From positions 21,803 to 85,802 of the forward strand of contig RAZH01000014.1 of assembly GCA_003612585.1 (NCBI GenBank): a DNA stretch of 64,000 nt, in the 5' to 3' direction. Shown here piece by piece: positions 45,942 to 56,295 of this stretch. The notes beneath the pieces were generated by a model. The model searched no databases and was not told the origin of the DNA. It worked only from the letters and a program-made list of their open reading frames with translations. The stretch is from a bacterium 1XD42-54 (GTDB lineage: Bacteria; Bacillota; Clostridia; Lachnospirales; Lachnospiraceae). Both the position numbers and the translations under genes were made by a program. Each line of letters starts with the position of its first letter. The first letter of the stretch is position 1.

Positions 45942-47324
45942 ATGAAGGGAGATACGATTGCAGCAATTTCTACTGCGGCAGGTGGTTCAGGAATCGGAAT
46001 TATACGTGTAAGTGGAAGTGAAGCAATTTCTGTTGTGGATCGCGTTTATCGTTCCAAAAAGAACAGAAAGAGAATCGCAGATCAGGATTCTCATACAGTT
46101 CATTATGGATATATATATGATGGAGATGATCCGGTGGATGAAGTTCTTGTTGTTCTGATGCGTGCCCCTAGAAGTTTTACTGCGGAAGATACGGTGGAAA
46201 TTAACTGTCATGGCGGTGTGTATGCGATGAAAAAGGTGCTGGATGCTGTCATTAAGCATGGAGCAAGACCTGCTGAACCCGGAGAATTTACAAAACGTGC
46301 TTTTTTGAATGGAAGGCTTGATCTATCCCAGGCAGAAGCGGTTATGGATATTATTCAGTCTGAAAATGAATATGCCCTTCAGAGTTCTTTAAGCCAGTTA
46401 AAGGGTTCTGTTTTTCAGAAAATAAAAAGGTTAAGAGAAGATATACTTTATGAGATCGCTTTTATTGAATCGGCGTTAGATGATCCGGAGAATATCAGTT
46501 TAGACGGTTATCCGGAAGGATTGGCGGAAAAGACAGGGAATATGTTGAAAGAATTGAAAGATCTTATTGTATCCGCGGATAATGGACGGCTCATCAAAGA
46601 GGGAGTACAAACGGTCATACTGGGTAAACCAAATGCAGGAAAATCCTCTCTTATGAATGCTTTGATTGGTGAGGAAAGAGCAATTGTCACAAATATAGCA
46701 GGAACGACAAGAGATACGCTTGAAGAGACCATTCATTTCGAGGGAATTACGTTAAAACTTATAGATACGGCTGGGATTCGTCAATCAGAGGATATGGTAG
46801 AAAAAATTGGTGTGGAGAGAGCAAAAGAAAAGGCGGCGAACGCTGATTTAATTCTTTATGTAGTAGATTCTTCCACACAGCCGGATGAAAATGACAGAGA
46901 AATTCTCAATTATTTGTCAGACAAAAAGGCAGTTATTTTGTTAAATAAATCAGATCTTGTACAGGAAACTACGGAAGAAAAGATTCAAGATTTTATCGGA
47001 AAAGAGTATCCCATTATCAGTATTTCTGTAAAAGAAAATAAAGGAATTGATCTTTTGGAAAAGAAGATTAAAGAAATGTTTTATACAGGAAATATTTCTT
47101 TTAATCATGAGATTTATATTACGAATGCCAGGCAGAAAGCGTCGCTGATTCGCGCAGAGGAAAGCTTGAAAAAAGTACAGGAAAGCATTTCGTTTGGCAT
47201 GCCGGAGGATTTTTTTACGATTGACCTGATGAGTGCGTGTGAAGCGCTTGGAGAGATTACAGGCGAAACAGCAAGTGAAGACCTGATAAATGAAATATTC
47301 GGAAAGTTTTGTATGGGGAAATAA
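45942..47324 (+). CDS. mnmE: tRNA modification GTPase MnmE
   Basis: This 460-aa enzyme has the N-terminal tetrahydrofolate-binding domain (GDTIAAISTAAGGSGIGIIRVSG), helical domain, inserted GTPase with G1 GKPNAGKSSL, G3 DTAGI and G4 NKSD, and the C-terminal Cys motif CMGK. With MnmG it modifies the wobble uridine of certain tRNAs. GGAGATGGGGGC lies upstream. mnmG follows within 3 bp. Confidence 0.97.
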   Translation: MKGDTIAAISTAAGGSGIGIIRVSGSEAISVVDRVYRSKKNRKRIADQDSHTVHYGYIYDGDDPVDEVLVVLMRAPRSFTAEDTVEINCHGGVYAMKKVLDAVIKHGARPAEPGEFTKRAFLNGRLDLSQAEAVMDIIQSENEYALQSSLSQLKGSVFQKIKRLREDILYEIAFIESALDDPENISLDGYPEGLAEKTGNMLKELKDLIVSADNGRLIKEGVQTVILGKPNAGKSSLMNALIGEERAIVTNIAGTTRDTLEETIHFEGITLKLIDTAGIRQSEDMVEKIGVERAKEKAANADLILYVVDSSTQPDENDREILNYLSDKKAVILLNKSDLVQETTEEKIQDFIGKEYPIISISVKENKGIDLLEKKIKEMFYTGNISFNHEIYITNARQKASLIRAEESLKKVQESISFGMPEDFFTIDLMSACEALGEITGETASEDLINEIFGKFCMGK

Positions 47325-47327
47325 AGT

Positions 47328-49208
47328 ATGGGCAGAGTAGAAGAATTTATTGATGTTGCAGTAATAGGAGCAGGACATGCCGGATGTGAAGCGGCTCTTG
47401 CAGCCGCGCGGCTCGGAATGAAAACAGTGATGTTTACCGTAAGTGTTGACAGTATTGCTTTGATGCCATGCAATCCCAATATTGGAGGAAGCTCAAAAGG
47501 ACATCTTGTACGCGAGATAGATGCTCTCGGCGGAGAGATGGGAAAAAATATTGACAAAACGTTTATACAGTCTAAAATGCTGAACAAATCAAAAGGACCT
47601 GCCGTCCATTCACTTCGCGCACAGGCGGATAAATCCGACTATTCAAGAAGTATGAGACAGGTTCTGGAGCAGACGGAAAATCTGATTATAAAACAGATGG
47701 AAGTGACAGAGCTTCTTGTTTCAGAAGGAATACTGACAGGAGTAAAAACATATTCAGGTGCCGTTTATCACTGTAAGGCTGCTGTGCTTTGTACAGGGAC
47801 ATATCTGAAAGCAAGATGTATTTACGGAGATATCAGTTCTTATACGGGACCAAATGGATTGCAGGCGGCAAATTATCTTACCGATTCGCTCAAAAAAAAC
47901 GGAGTGGAGTTATATCGTTTTAAGACAGGTACCCCGGCCCGTATTTCCAGAAAATCCGTAGATTTTTCAAAAATGGAAGAGCAAAAAGGCGATGAAACAA
48001 TTGTTCCTTTTTCTTTTACTACAGAGCCGGCATCTGTTCAGAAAGAGCAGATATCGTGCTGGCTTACTTATACAAATGAAAAAACACATGAGATTATCAG
48101 ACAGAATCTGGATCGTTCGCCGCTTTATTCTGGCATGATCGAGGGCACTGGCCCGAGATATTGTCCTTCAATTGAAGATAAAGTTGTAAAATTTGCGGAT
48201 AAAAACAGGCATCAGGTATTTATCGAACCAGAAGGAATACATACGGATGAAATGTATATTGGAGGAATGTCAAGTTCCCTGCCAGAGGATGTCCAGATTG
48301 ACATGTATCGAAGTGTCAAGGGACTGGAACATGCTGAAATCGTTCGCAACGCATATGCAATTGAATATGACTGTATTGATGCAAGACAATTAAAGTTATC
48401 GCTGGAATTTAAAAATATTCAGGGATTATTCAGTGCCGGTCAGTTTAACGGTAGCTCAGGATATGAAGAAGCAGCGGCACAGGGATTGATTGCAGGAATT
48501 AATGCAGTACAGAAAATAAAAGGGAAGCTTCCGTTGATTCTGGATCGTTCAGAAGCTTATATTGGCGTGTTAATTGATGATCTGGTAACAAAAGAAAATC
48601 GGGAACCTTATCGAATGATGACTTCTCGGGCAGAATATCGACTATTATTGCGACAGGATAACGCAGATATTCGTCTTACAGAAAAAGGATATGAAGTAGG
48701 ACTTATTGATAATAATAGATATGAAAAACTGCTTCAGAAAAAGGAAGCAATAAAAAAAGAAATAGAACGAGTCAGGAAAGTACATATTGGGGCAGGAAAA
48801 GAAATTCAGGAATATTTGAAAGTTTGTGGAAGTACAGAATTAAAATCCTCTGTTACTTTGGCAGAATTGATAAGGCGCCCGGAATTAAACTATGAGATGC
48901 TTTCTGATTTGGACCCGGAAAGACCGGATCTTCCCTGTGATATAGGAGAACAGGTGAATATTTATATAAAATACGAAGGATATCTGCAACGCCAGTTAAA
49001 TCAGGTGAAACAGTTTCAAAAGCTGGAACAGAAGAAAATACCGGAAAATATGAACTACGATGAGGTACCAAGCCTTCGGATTGAAGCGCGGCAGAAATTA
49101 AAACAGTACCAGCCAGCCTCGATCGGCCAGGCATCGCGTATTGCCGGAGTTTCGCCCGCAGATATTTCCGTCTTGTTGATTTATCTGGAAAAAAATCTTC
49201 ATTTATAA
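47328..49208 (+). CDS. mnmG: tRNA uridine-5-carboxymethylaminomethyl enzyme MnmG
   Basis: This 626-aa FAD enzyme has the dinucleotide motif [42 protein letters not shown], and the C-terminal MnmE-binding helical part ([21 protein letters not shown]). It partners with MnmE encoded just upstream. Motifs and length are complete. Confidence 0.97.
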   Translation: MGRVEEFIDVAVIGAGHAGCEAALAAARLGMKTVMFTVSVDSIALMPCNPNIGGSSKGHLVREIDALGGEMGKNIDKTFIQSKMLNKSKGPAVHSLRAQADKSDYSRSMRQVLEQTENLIIKQMEVTELLVSEGILTGVKTYSGAVYHCKAAVLCTGTYLKARCIYGDISSYTGPNGLQAANYLTDSLKKNGVELYRFKTGTPARISRKSVDFSKMEEQKGDETIVPFSFTTEPASVQKEQISCWLTYTNEKTHEIIRQNLDRSPLYSGMIEGTGPRYCPSIEDKVVKFADKNRHQVFIEPEGIHTDEMYIGGMSSSLPEDVQIDMYRSVKGLEHAEIVRNAYAIEYDCIDARQLKLSLEFKNIQGLFSAGQFNGSSGYEEAAAQGLIAGINAVQKIKGKLPLILDRSEAYIGVLIDDLVTKENREPYRMMTSRAEYRLLLRQDNADIRLTEKGYEVGLIDNNRYEKLLQKKEAIKKEIERVRKVHIGAGKEIQEYLKVCGSTELKSSVTLAELIRRPELNYEMLSDLDPERPDLPCDIGEQVNIYIKYEGYLQRQLNQVKQFQKLEQKKIPENMNYDEVPSLRIEARQKLKQYQPASIGQASRIAGVSPADISVLLIYLEKNLHL

Positions 49209-49304
49209 AGAGGTCCTGTTTTGCATGAAGAGGCAGGTTTTCATGATTTGAGTTTTGATTGAGAGATGGCAGTAGGGGAATTGAAAGGATTGGAAGGCTT
49301 TTTT

Positions 49305-50036
49305 ATGAAAAAAGTGGAAGAATATCAGTTAGTTTTAAAAGAAAGCTTTGAAAAAATAGGCTTAAAATTAAACGAGCAACAAATGGAACAGTTTCTAATT
49401 TATTATGAATATTTAATTGAAAAAAATGAAGTTATGAACCTGACTGCGATAACAGAATATGAGGAAGTCGTATTAAAGCATTTTGTTGACAGTGTATCAC
49501 TTATAAAAGTTATTGATCTGGAAAAAGTAAATACACTCATAGACGTAGGAACAGGGGCAGGCTTTCCTGGAATTCCGTTAAAAATTGTATTTCCTCATTT
49601 AAAAGTTGTGCTGCTTGATTCCTTAAATAAGAGAATTTTATTTTTAAATGAATTAATCGATAAACTTCGATTTGAAAATATAACAGCAATTCATGCAAGA
49701 GCAGAGGATGCAGCAAGAAAAAGAGAATACAGAGAACAGTTTGATTTGTGTGTTTCCAGAGCAGTAGCAAATCTTTCTTCTTTATCAGAATATTGTCTTC
49801 CTTTTGTAAAAAAAGATGGTTGTTTTATATCTTATAAATCGATAAATATCGATATTGAAATTGAAGGAGCAAAAAAAGCATTTTATCTGCTTGGTGGAAA
49901 ACTAAAGGAAAAGAAAACTTTTTTACTTCCTGATAGTGAGATTGGTCGTGCTTTGATTGTTATAAAAAAAGAACGAGGGACACCCTTAAAATATCCAAGA
50001 AAAGCCGGGATGCCATCAAAAGAGCCTTTAGGATAG
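49305..50036 (+). CDS. rsmG: 16S rRNA (guanine-N7) methyltransferase RsmG
   Basis: This 243-aa methyltransferase has the SAM motif IDVGTGAGFPGIPLKIVFP and AHARAEDAARKREYREQFDLCVSRAVA. The ATG at 49305 is chosen because GGAAGG lies upstream; the frame opens at 49266 without a site. It methylates G527 of 16S rRNA. It follows mnmG after 96 bp, the usual order. Confidence 0.95.
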   Translation: MKKVEEYQLVLKESFEKIGLKLNEQQMEQFLIYYEYLIEKNEVMNLTAITEYEEVVLKHFVDSVSLIKVIDLEKVNTLIDVGTGAGFPGIPLKIVFPHLKVVLLDSLNKRILFLNELIDKLRFENITAIHARAEDAARKREYREQFDLCVSRAVANLSSLSEYCLPFVKKDGCFISYKSINIDIEIEGAKKAFYLLGGKLKEKKTFLLPDSEIGRALIVIKKERGTPLKYPRKAGMPSKEPLG

Positions 50037-50069
50037 AAGAATCATGAACAGAGCTATTGCATGAAAAAT

Positions 50070-50125
50070 AAAAACATATCAGATAGAAAAAAATCTAAAG
50101 GAAATTTTTCATTTGATATGTTTTT
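50070..50125. terminator. bidirectional terminator between rsmG and the hydrolase gene
   Basis: AAAAACATATCAGAT pairs with ATTTGATATGTTTTT around a loop. A and T runs on both flanks let it serve the convergent rsmG (plus) and hydrolase (minus) transcripts. Confidence 0.8.
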
Positions 50126-50145
50126 ATATGAATGTAATAGCTTTT

Positions 50146-51084
50146 TTATTTTATGAACTGCAAGAATGTATCAGGATCTTCTAATTGTGGAAGAAGCTTT
50201 GTATTTTTTATAATCTTTGTTGATATTTCCGGATTTAATCTGGTATAGGAATTTTCAATATCCGTTATATTTTCATTGTGATCTCCCAAAATCAAAGTTA
50301 TATTTTTACCTGCATGTTTTAAAGCTTTGGTAATGTCGATGTTAATATAAAATCCATCTACGCTGGCAAGCAGCATTTTACCTTTCCCACTGCAAGTATG
50401 AGCAGCATCATAATATGCTTTTGTTATGGATTGTGTTAAATGAAATGGATTGCAAAAGCATTTTTCTGTCAAATAGTATTCTGTGTTTTGCTTATTAACA
50501 GCCATATAATATACAGTTTTTCCGACAATAGGAAGGTTCAATAATTTTTTTAGTACTTTTGAAGAAGCATCAGGTGTCTTTTTCAATAAAGTAAGTGATT
50601 TTGGATTAACCATAACGATTTCAGAAAATAGATTTTTGTTCATAAAATGAGCCATTAAAACAAAAGAAGAGGATAATCCCGTTGCAACAACTTTTGTTGG
50701 AAGACCAATGACATCAGTAATAAAATCGTTTATCATTTGCACATAAAAGTAATTTGTGTAAGTAAGTTGCGGTTTATCTGATCTTCCGCAGCCAATGAGA
50801 TCAAGTGTAAAAACAGTATACGATTTTGATAATTCTTTTATAATTGAATGCCACTCATATTCAGAAGAAAATACAGTTAAATCATGAATCAAAAGAATTG
50901 GACTTTTCAATGAATCATGATCAGAGACAGTGTAATAGATATCTCCATGTTTCCAATGATAAAATTTACCCCCGGATTTGTGGATCGAGTGGGAAATAAA
51001 TTTAGAATTAATATATTCATTCATACAATGCATTAAACCAAGTGCAGTAATACAAGTTTTAAAAAAAGATTTTGATTTTTTCAT
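50146..51084 (-). CDS. alpha/beta hydrolase
   Basis: This 312-aa protein has the alpha/beta-hydrolase pattern: oxyanion strand PILLIHDLTVFSSEYEW, YTVFTLDLIGCGRSDKP, nucleophile elbow ATGLSSSF (serine in G-x-S-x-S) and an acid region ILGDHNENI. The N-terminus is basic and hydrophobic (KKSKSFFKTCITALGLMHC) and could be a weak membrane anchor. No catalytic histidine is obvious near the C-terminus. It is a single gene on the opposite strand inside the origin region. The substrate is unknown. Confidence 0.8.
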   Translation of the reverse strand: MKKSKSFFKTCITALGLMHCMNEYINSKFISHSIHKSGGKFYHWKHGDIYYTVSDHDSLKSPILLIHDLTVFSSEYEWHSIIKELSKSYTVFTLDLIGCGRSDKPQLTYTNYFYVQMINDFITDVIGLPTKVVATGLSSSFVLMAHFMNKNLFSEIVMVNPKSLTLLKKTPDASSKVLKKLLNLPIVGKTVYYMAVNKQNTEYYLTEKCFCNPFHLTQSITKAYYDAAHTCSGKGKMLLASVDGFYINIDITKALKHAGKNITLILGDHNENITDIENSYTRLNPEISTKIIKNTKLLPQLEDPDTFLQFIK

Positions 51085-51728
51085 AAGAGTCTCCTTTTGG
51101 ATTTAAAATTAATGCAAAGGTAAGTATTGTAATATAGTAGGCTAAATATAGCATCATGTAAATAATAAAAGAAAAAAAGTTGATTATTTTATATGATGCC
51201 CTGTGTCTACTTTTAGAAATTTATACAATCTTATTGAGAATATAGTCTCACATAAATTTTGAAATTAATAAAAGAATACATTGGCTCATATTTCGTTAAA
51301 TAGTCTTGAAAAATCTTAAATACTAATAGTATTTGAAATAATTAGTTATTATATTATCAAAACGGAAATAAAAAAAGTTACGTAACAAATAATAATATTA
51401 ATTATATCACAATACCTTTTATTGACAAGTATATATGGAATAAAAAGGCTAAAATAGCAACATAAATATTGATTGCAAATAATGAAATAATTGAATCCTA
51501 AAAATAAAAAATAAGATAGAATTGTAAAATATTCAATCTCAAATGTTTCACGTGAAACATTTTAATCTCCAATAATTTCCCTTTTATTTTAACTCTTTTT
51601 CATGTATGATATAAATAACAAAAAATGTACGGTAAGTATTTTATAAAGAATCAGCATAAGAAATTTTATTTATAGTCTAATAAAATACCTGTAAAAAAAC
51701 TGTCGATTAAGTAGGTGTAAATTAATTT
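51085..51728. other. AT-rich intergenic region with parS
   Basis: This 644-bp stretch separates the hydrolase gene from the coiled-coil gene. It is very AT-rich, has no credible gene, and contains a canonical parS at 51544-51559. The promoter for the minus-strand hydrolase should lie near its left end; I could not place it exactly. Confidence 0.6.
51544..51559. promoter_or_regulatory. parS centromere site 1
   Basis: TGTTTCACGTGAAACA matches the bacterial chromosomal parS palindrome exactly. It is the ParB binding and loading site. A second copy lies at 52464-52479, just before parA. Confidence 0.95.
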
Positions 51729-52370
51729 ATGATAAGAAAGTATATAAACAAATTAGCAGATGAAAATGATCAGACTTTAGATAAATTAAAAAAACAGATG
51801 AAAGATTTATTAAACGAACTTTCAAGCGCAGAAGAGTGGTCTGAGTCATTACAAAGGGAAAATAATACCCATACGAATATTTTTTCTCCGAGAAATAGAG
51901 ATACTGAGATTGGTCAAAAAATAGAAAAAGCAATAAGTTCTGTTTCTCAAATTAAACAGCAGATTGAATATGTTCGTGATTTAATAGAAACTCATTTACA
52001 AAAAAAGGCAGAATATGAAAAAATGTTTGCAGAATTAGAAAATTCTGAAAAGGAAGATGCGAATGATCAGAATGAATTTTTTAGTCCAAAAAATTTTATT
52101 ATAGAGGATGAGAGCAAAGAGGAAGAAAAAGAAACTAATAATAACTCTGTTAATAATAAGCAGGAAAACAGTCTAATAGATTTAAACCGTGAGTTGGATT
52201 ATGAAATATCCGATCAAGTATTACAACAATTCTTATCTGAATTATATGCAAAAACGGAACTATGTTTAGCACTTTTAAATGGAAATAAAAATAGATGTAA
52301 AAAAGAACTTAACAGTATGAAGCAGGAAATAAAGAGATATAGTGAAACATTAAAAAAACAGAATGAGTGA
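51729..52370 (+). CDS. coiled-coil protein between two parS sites
   Basis: I do not recognise this 213-aa protein. It is strongly helical and charged, with heptad-rich stretches at about 12-45, 60-105 and 165-212, and an acidic asparagine/glutamate linker (about 105-150). There is no membrane segment or cysteine cluster. It lies between two parS sites directly upstream of parA-parB, so ParB spreading would cover it. It could act in segregation or nucleoid organisation, but no direct evidence is visible. Confidence 0.7.
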   Translation: MIRKYINKLADENDQTLDKLKKQMKDLLNELSSAEEWSESLQRENNTHTNIFSPRNRDTEIGQKIEKAISSVSQIKQQIEYVRDLIETHLQKKAEYEKMFAELENSEKEDANDQNEFFSPKNFIIEDESKEEEKETNNNSVNNKQENSLIDLNRELDYEISDQVLQQFLSELYAKTELCLALLNGNKNRCKKELNSMKQEIKRYSETLKKQNE

Positions 52371-52463
52371 TTTGAAAATTTTTAAAAGAATTTATAAATG
52401 AGGTTCGTCATATTTTAATATCCTTTCATAATTATAATATTATTTTTGTGTAAAAGAGAGGAA

Positions 52464-52479
52464 TGTTTCACGTGAAACA
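52464..52479. promoter_or_regulatory. parS centromere site 2
   Basis: It is a second exact TGTTTCACGTGAAACA, located 72 bp before the parA start. ParB bound here may also repress the parAB promoter. Confidence 0.95.
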
Positions 52480-52550
52480 TTTTTTATAGAATAATAATTA
52501 AATTAGTGATATACTTATAAAAGCTAATAATGAAGGGAGAAATAATTATT

Positions 52551-53327
52551 ATGGGGAGAATAATAGTAGTTGCCAACCAGAAAGGTGGAGTTGGAAAAAC
52601 AACAACTACGATTAATTTATCTGCCTCCCTTGCTGAAAGTGGACAAAAAGTTCTTGTTATTGATATGGATCCTCAGGGAAATACAACGAGTGGGCTTGGC
52701 GTTGATAAGGATACAGAAGAAAATACAGTATATGAGCTTTTACTCGGTGAGGCAGAAATAGGTCAATGTATAAAAGAAAATATATATGAAAATTTATCTA
52801 TTATTCCTTCTAATGTTAATCTTGCAGGAGCAGAGATTGAGTTGATAGGAGTAGAAGATAAAGAAAATCTTTTAAAAAATGCTTTGAAACTAGTAAAAGA
52901 TAAGTATAATTTTATTCTTATCGATTGTCCTCCTTCGTTAAATATGCTTACGATCAATTCAATGTGTGCGGGGAATACAGTACTGGTGCCAATACAATGT
53001 GAGTATTATGCATTAGAAGGATTAAGTCAGTTGATTCACACAATTGATTTAGTGAAAGATCGATTGAACCCGGATCTTGAAATAGAAGGTGTAGTCTTTA
53101 CAATGTATGATGCCAGAACGAATCTTTCTTTACAGGTAGTTGAAAATGTAAAGAGCAATCTGGAACAAACTATATATAAAAGTATTATACCGAGAAATGT
53201 TCGTTTGGCAGAAGCGCCGAGCTATGGAATGCCTATTACTGCATATGACAGCAAATCTGCAGGAGCAGAAGCATATCGCCTTTTGGCAGAAGAAGTAATA
53301 CATAGGGGAGATGAAGAATGGCAGTAA
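52551..53327 (+). CDS. parA: chromosome segregation ATPase ParA (Soj)
   Basis: This 258-aa ParA starts at 52551 (AGGGAG upstream; the frame opens at 52530). The deviant Walker A is NQKGGVGKTTTTINLSASLA, followed by VIDMDPQGNTTSGLG and IDCPPSLNMLTINSM. It binds DNA non-specifically with ATP and is stimulated by ParB. Its end overlaps parB by 10 nt. Confidence 0.96.
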   Translation: MGRIIVVANQKGGVGKTTTTINLSASLAESGQKVLVIDMDPQGNTTSGLGVDKDTEENTVYELLLGEAEIGQCIKENIYENLSIIPSNVNLAGAEIELIGVEDKENLLKNALKLVKDKYNFILIDCPPSLNMLTINSMCAGNTVLVPIQCEYYALEGLSQLIHTIDLVKDRLNPDLEIEGVVFTMYDARTNLSLQVVENVKSNLEQTIYKSIIPRNVRLAEAPSYGMPITAYDSKSAGAEAYRLLAEEVIHRGDEEWQ

Positions 53328-54238
53328 AAAAAACAGGATTAGGGAAAGGATTGGATTCTCTAATTCCTAATAAACAGACAAACAGTAAAGTGGAAACGAA
53401 AACTGTAAAAGAAAAGGAAACTGTTGTAAAGACAGTAATTAAAAAAGAAGAAATTAAATTAAAAATAACAGAGATTGAACCAAACAGGGAACAGCCAAGA
53501 AAAAAATTTGATGAAGATGCTCTCATTGAACTGGCAGATTCAATAAAACAGTTTGGTGTCCTACAGCCTTTGATTGTTCAGAAGCGAGATGGCTATTATG
53601 AAATAATAGCTGGCGAGAGAAGATGGAGAGCAGCAAAATTAGCTGGTGTAAAAGAGGTTCCTGTTATTATTAAAGATTTTACAGAACAGCAGATTGTAGA
53701 AATTTCTTTGATCGAAAATATACAAAGAGAAAACTTAAATCCAATTGAAGAAGCAATTGCCTTTAAACGGCTTCTTACAGAATTTCATCTAAAACAAGAT
53801 GAAGTGGCAGAGCGTGTTTCAAAAAGCCGAACAGCTGTTACAAATTCAATGCGACTTTTGAAGCTGGATGAACGTGTACAGCAAATGCTGATCGATGATA
53901 TGATTTCGACAGGTCATGCCCGTTCTTTGTTGGCTGTTGAGGATAAAGAACTGCAATATCGACTGGCGCAGCGCGTATTTGACGAAAAACTCAATGTGCG
54001 CGATGTGGAAAAGTTGATGAAATCCATGACAAAGGAAGCAAAAACGGATAAGAAAGAAAACAAAAATGAATTTGTTTATGAGGATTTTGCTGAAAAGATG
54101 AAGGCCTTGCTTGGAACAAAGGTTTCCATTAATCACAAAGCGAACAATCAGGGAAAAATAGTAATTGATTATTATTCAAATGAAGAATTGGAACGATTGC
54201 TCTATCTTTTTCAGTCGATTCACAGTGATCAATCATGA
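53318..54238 (+). CDS. parB: chromosome partitioning protein ParB (Spo0J)
   Basis: This 306-aa ParB has the start KTGLGKGLDSLIPN (ParA-stimulating), ParB/Srx domain with GERRWRAAKLAGVKEVPVII and ENIQRENLNPIEEAIAF, an HTH (LKQDEVAERVSKSRTAVTNSMRLL) and a C-terminal dimer helix. It binds the two nearby parS sites. The N-terminal linker is lysine/threonine/valine-rich. Confidence 0.96.
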   Translation: MAVKKTGLGKGLDSLIPNKQTNSKVETKTVKEKETVVKTVIKKEEIKLKITEIEPNREQPRKKFDEDALIELADSIKQFGVLQPLIVQKRDGYYEIIAGERRWRAAKLAGVKEVPVIIKDFTEQQIVEISLIENIQRENLNPIEEAIAFKRLLTEFHLKQDEVAERVSKSRTAVTNSMRLLKLDERVQQMLIDDMISTGHARSLLAVEDKELQYRLAQRVFDEKLNVRDVEKLMKSMTKEAKTDKKENKNEFVYEDFAEKMKALLGTKVSINHKANNQGKIVIDYYSNEELERLLYLFQSIHSDQS

Positions 54239-54312
54239 AAAAGTCATAGATTCGAAATATCACTTATTATATTTACTAAAAGAAATGCAATTTGTATAAA
54301 AGGGGAAGATAA

Positions 54313-54831
54313 ATGCAGAGTAATATTTTAAATTCATTGGGGATTGACCCGGGCATCATAGTAATTATTATGATGGGAATTATGATATTTGTGCTTCTTT
54401 ACATGGTAAGGGTATCCATGAAGATGACACGTTTTATGAAACGATATCGCATTTTTATGAAGGGAAGAGATGCAACATCACTGGAAAAAGCTTTTGCACA
54501 AAAGTTTATTGAAGTAGATAAAATTGTGGAGCTGAACAAGATTCATGCAAATGAAATTCGCAGAATCAAAGATGTGCAAAGCCGTACAGCCAACAAAATA
54601 GGAATCGTAAAATATGATGCATTTCCAGATGTCGGAGGAAGGCTGAGTTTTGCTCTTGCTATGCTGGATGAGAGTGATTCAGGATTTGTACTGAATGCAA
54701 TTCATGGGCGGGAAGGTTGTTATACCTATATTAAAGAAATAGTAAAGGGTGAGTCTTACGTCGTTTTAGGACAGGAGGAAAAGGAGGCGCTGCGTCAGGC
54801 TGTTAATTATTTTAACGATATGCCAAGTTAG
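54313..54831 (+). CDS. DUF4446 membrane-anchored protein
   Basis: This 172-aa protein has one N-terminal membrane helix (about 13-33, IIVIIMMGIMIFVLLYMV) and a soluble domain with FDAFPDVGGRLSFALAMLDESDSGFVLNAIHGR-like features (FPDVGGRLSFALAMLD, GFVLNAIHGREGCYTYIK). It matches DUF4446 proteins found after parB in many clostridia. The function is unknown. A conserved place beside parAB hints at the cell envelope or segregation. Confidence 0.82.
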   Translation: MQSNILNSLGIDPGIIVIIMMGIMIFVLLYMVRVSMKMTRFMKRYRIFMKGRDATSLEKAFAQKFIEVDKIVELNKIHANEIRRIKDVQSRTANKIGIVKYDAFPDVGGRLSFALAMLDESDSGFVLNAIHGREGCYTYIKEIVKGESYVVLGQEEKEALRQAVNYFNDMPS

Positions 54832-54991
54832 CCCCTTTACTTGTAAAAATAAATGTTATATGATTAAGAACAGTGGCATAAATTGCCTGGAAGTTTGCAA
54901 TATTAGATTCTTTGAGTATTTTTGATTTTGAAACGATTGTATGGAAGCTATGAGAGGCTTCTGAAAGATAAAATGTTAATGGAGGCAGAAC

Positions 54992-56278
54992 ATGTTAGAT
55001 ATTAAATTCGTAAGAGAAAATCCAGAAATAGTAAAACAGAATATTAAGAATAAATTCCAGGATGAAAAACTGGCTCTTGTAGATGAAGTTTTAGCGCTTG
55101 ATCAGGAAAATAGAGATATTAAAAAGGAAGTTGAGGCACTTCGCGCAAACCGTAATAAAATATCCAAGCAGATTGGCGCGTTGATGGCTCAGGGAAAAAA
55201 GGAAGAAGCTGAAGAGGTAAAAAAACAGGTAACAGAGAATGCTGCACGGACTGCTGAGCTTGATAAGCGTGAGAAAGAAGTGGAAGAGAAGCTTCTGAAG
55301 AATATGATGGTGATTCCGAATATCATTGATCCATCTGTTCCGATCGGAAAGGATGACAGTGAAAATGTGGAGGTACAGAAATTCGGAGAACCTCTGGTAC
55401 CTGATTTTGAAATTCCATACCATACAGAAATCATGGAAAAATTTAATGGTATTGATATGGAAGCTGCAGGAAGAGTGGCAGGAAACGGATTTTATTATCT
55501 GATGGGTGATGTGGCGAGACTTCACTCGGCAATTCTTTCTTATGCAAGAGATTTTATGATTGGAAGAGGATTTACGTACTGCATTCCTCCTTATATGATT
55601 CGCAGCAATGTTGTGACAGGAGTTATGAGCTTTGCTGAGATGGATGCTATGATGTATAAGATTGAAGGAGAAGATCTTTATCTGATCGGAACAAGTGAGC
55701 ATTCTATGATCGGAAAATTTATTGATCAGATTCTTCCGGAAGAAAATCTTCCATACACACTGACCAGCTACTCTCCTTGTTTCCGCAAAGAAAAGGGAGC
55801 GCACGGCATTGAAGAACGTGGTGTTTATCGGATTCATCAGTTTGAAAAGCAGGAAATGATCGTTGTCTGCAAACCGGAAGACAGTATGATGTGGTTTGAC
55901 AAGCTGTGGCAGAATACGGTTGATTTCTTCCGCACACTTGATATACCGGTTCGTACTTTGGAATGCTGTTCCGGCGATTTGGCTGATCTGAAAGTAAAAT
56001 CTGTAGATGTAGAAGCGTGGTCACCGAGACAGAAAAAGTATTTTGAGGTAGGAAGCTGCTCCAATCTTGGCGACGCACAGGCAAGAAGACTTAAAATTCG
56101 TGTAAATGGTAAAGATGGCAAAAAGTATCTCGCACATACTTTAAATAATACAGTAGTAGCTCCGCCGAGAATGCTGATTGCATTTCTGGAGAATAATCTG
56201 AATGCAGATGGAACTGTGCGCATTCCGGAAGCATTGCGTCCATATATGGGTGGCATGGAGTTGATTACTGTCAAATAG
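54992..56278 (+). CDS. serS: seryl-tRNA synthetase
   Basis: This 428-aa class-II synthetase has an N-terminal coiled-coil arm (about 30-105), motif 2 PCFRKEKGAHGIEERGVYRIHQFEK and motif 3 LNNTVVAPPRMLIAFLEN. It charges tRNA-Ser. GGAGGC lies upstream of the ATG. The 160-bp gap before it shows no T-box signature. Confidence 0.97.
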   Translation: MLDIKFVRENPEIVKQNIKNKFQDEKLALVDEVLALDQENRDIKKEVEALRANRNKISKQIGALMAQGKKEEAEEVKKQVTENAARTAELDKREKEVEEKLLKNMMVIPNIIDPSVPIGKDDSENVEVQKFGEPLVPDFEIPYHTEIMEKFNGIDMEAAGRVAGNGFYYLMGDVARLHSAILSYARDFMIGRGFTYCIPPYMIRSNVVTGVMSFAEMDAMMYKIEGEDLYLIGTSEHSMIGKFIDQILPEENLPYTLTSYSPCFRKEKGAHGIEERGVYRIHQFEKQEMIVVCKPEDSMMWFDKLWQNTVDFFRTLDIPVRTLECCSGDLADLKVKSVDVEAWSPRQKKYFEVGSCSNLGDAQARRLKIRVNGKDGKKYLAHTLNNTVVAPPRMLIAFLENNLNADGTVRIPEALRPYMGGMELITVK

Positions 56279-56295
56279 TAAATCTGGAGAAAAAC

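Noticed and set aside
50146..51084. Haloalkane dehalogenase or lipase assignment for the hydrolase
   Set aside because: The nucleophile is serine and no substrate-specific motif is visible, so only the superfamily is supported.
54832..54991. T-box leader before serS
   Set aside because: The gap is only 160 bp and I see no T-box core or terminator/antiterminator pair.
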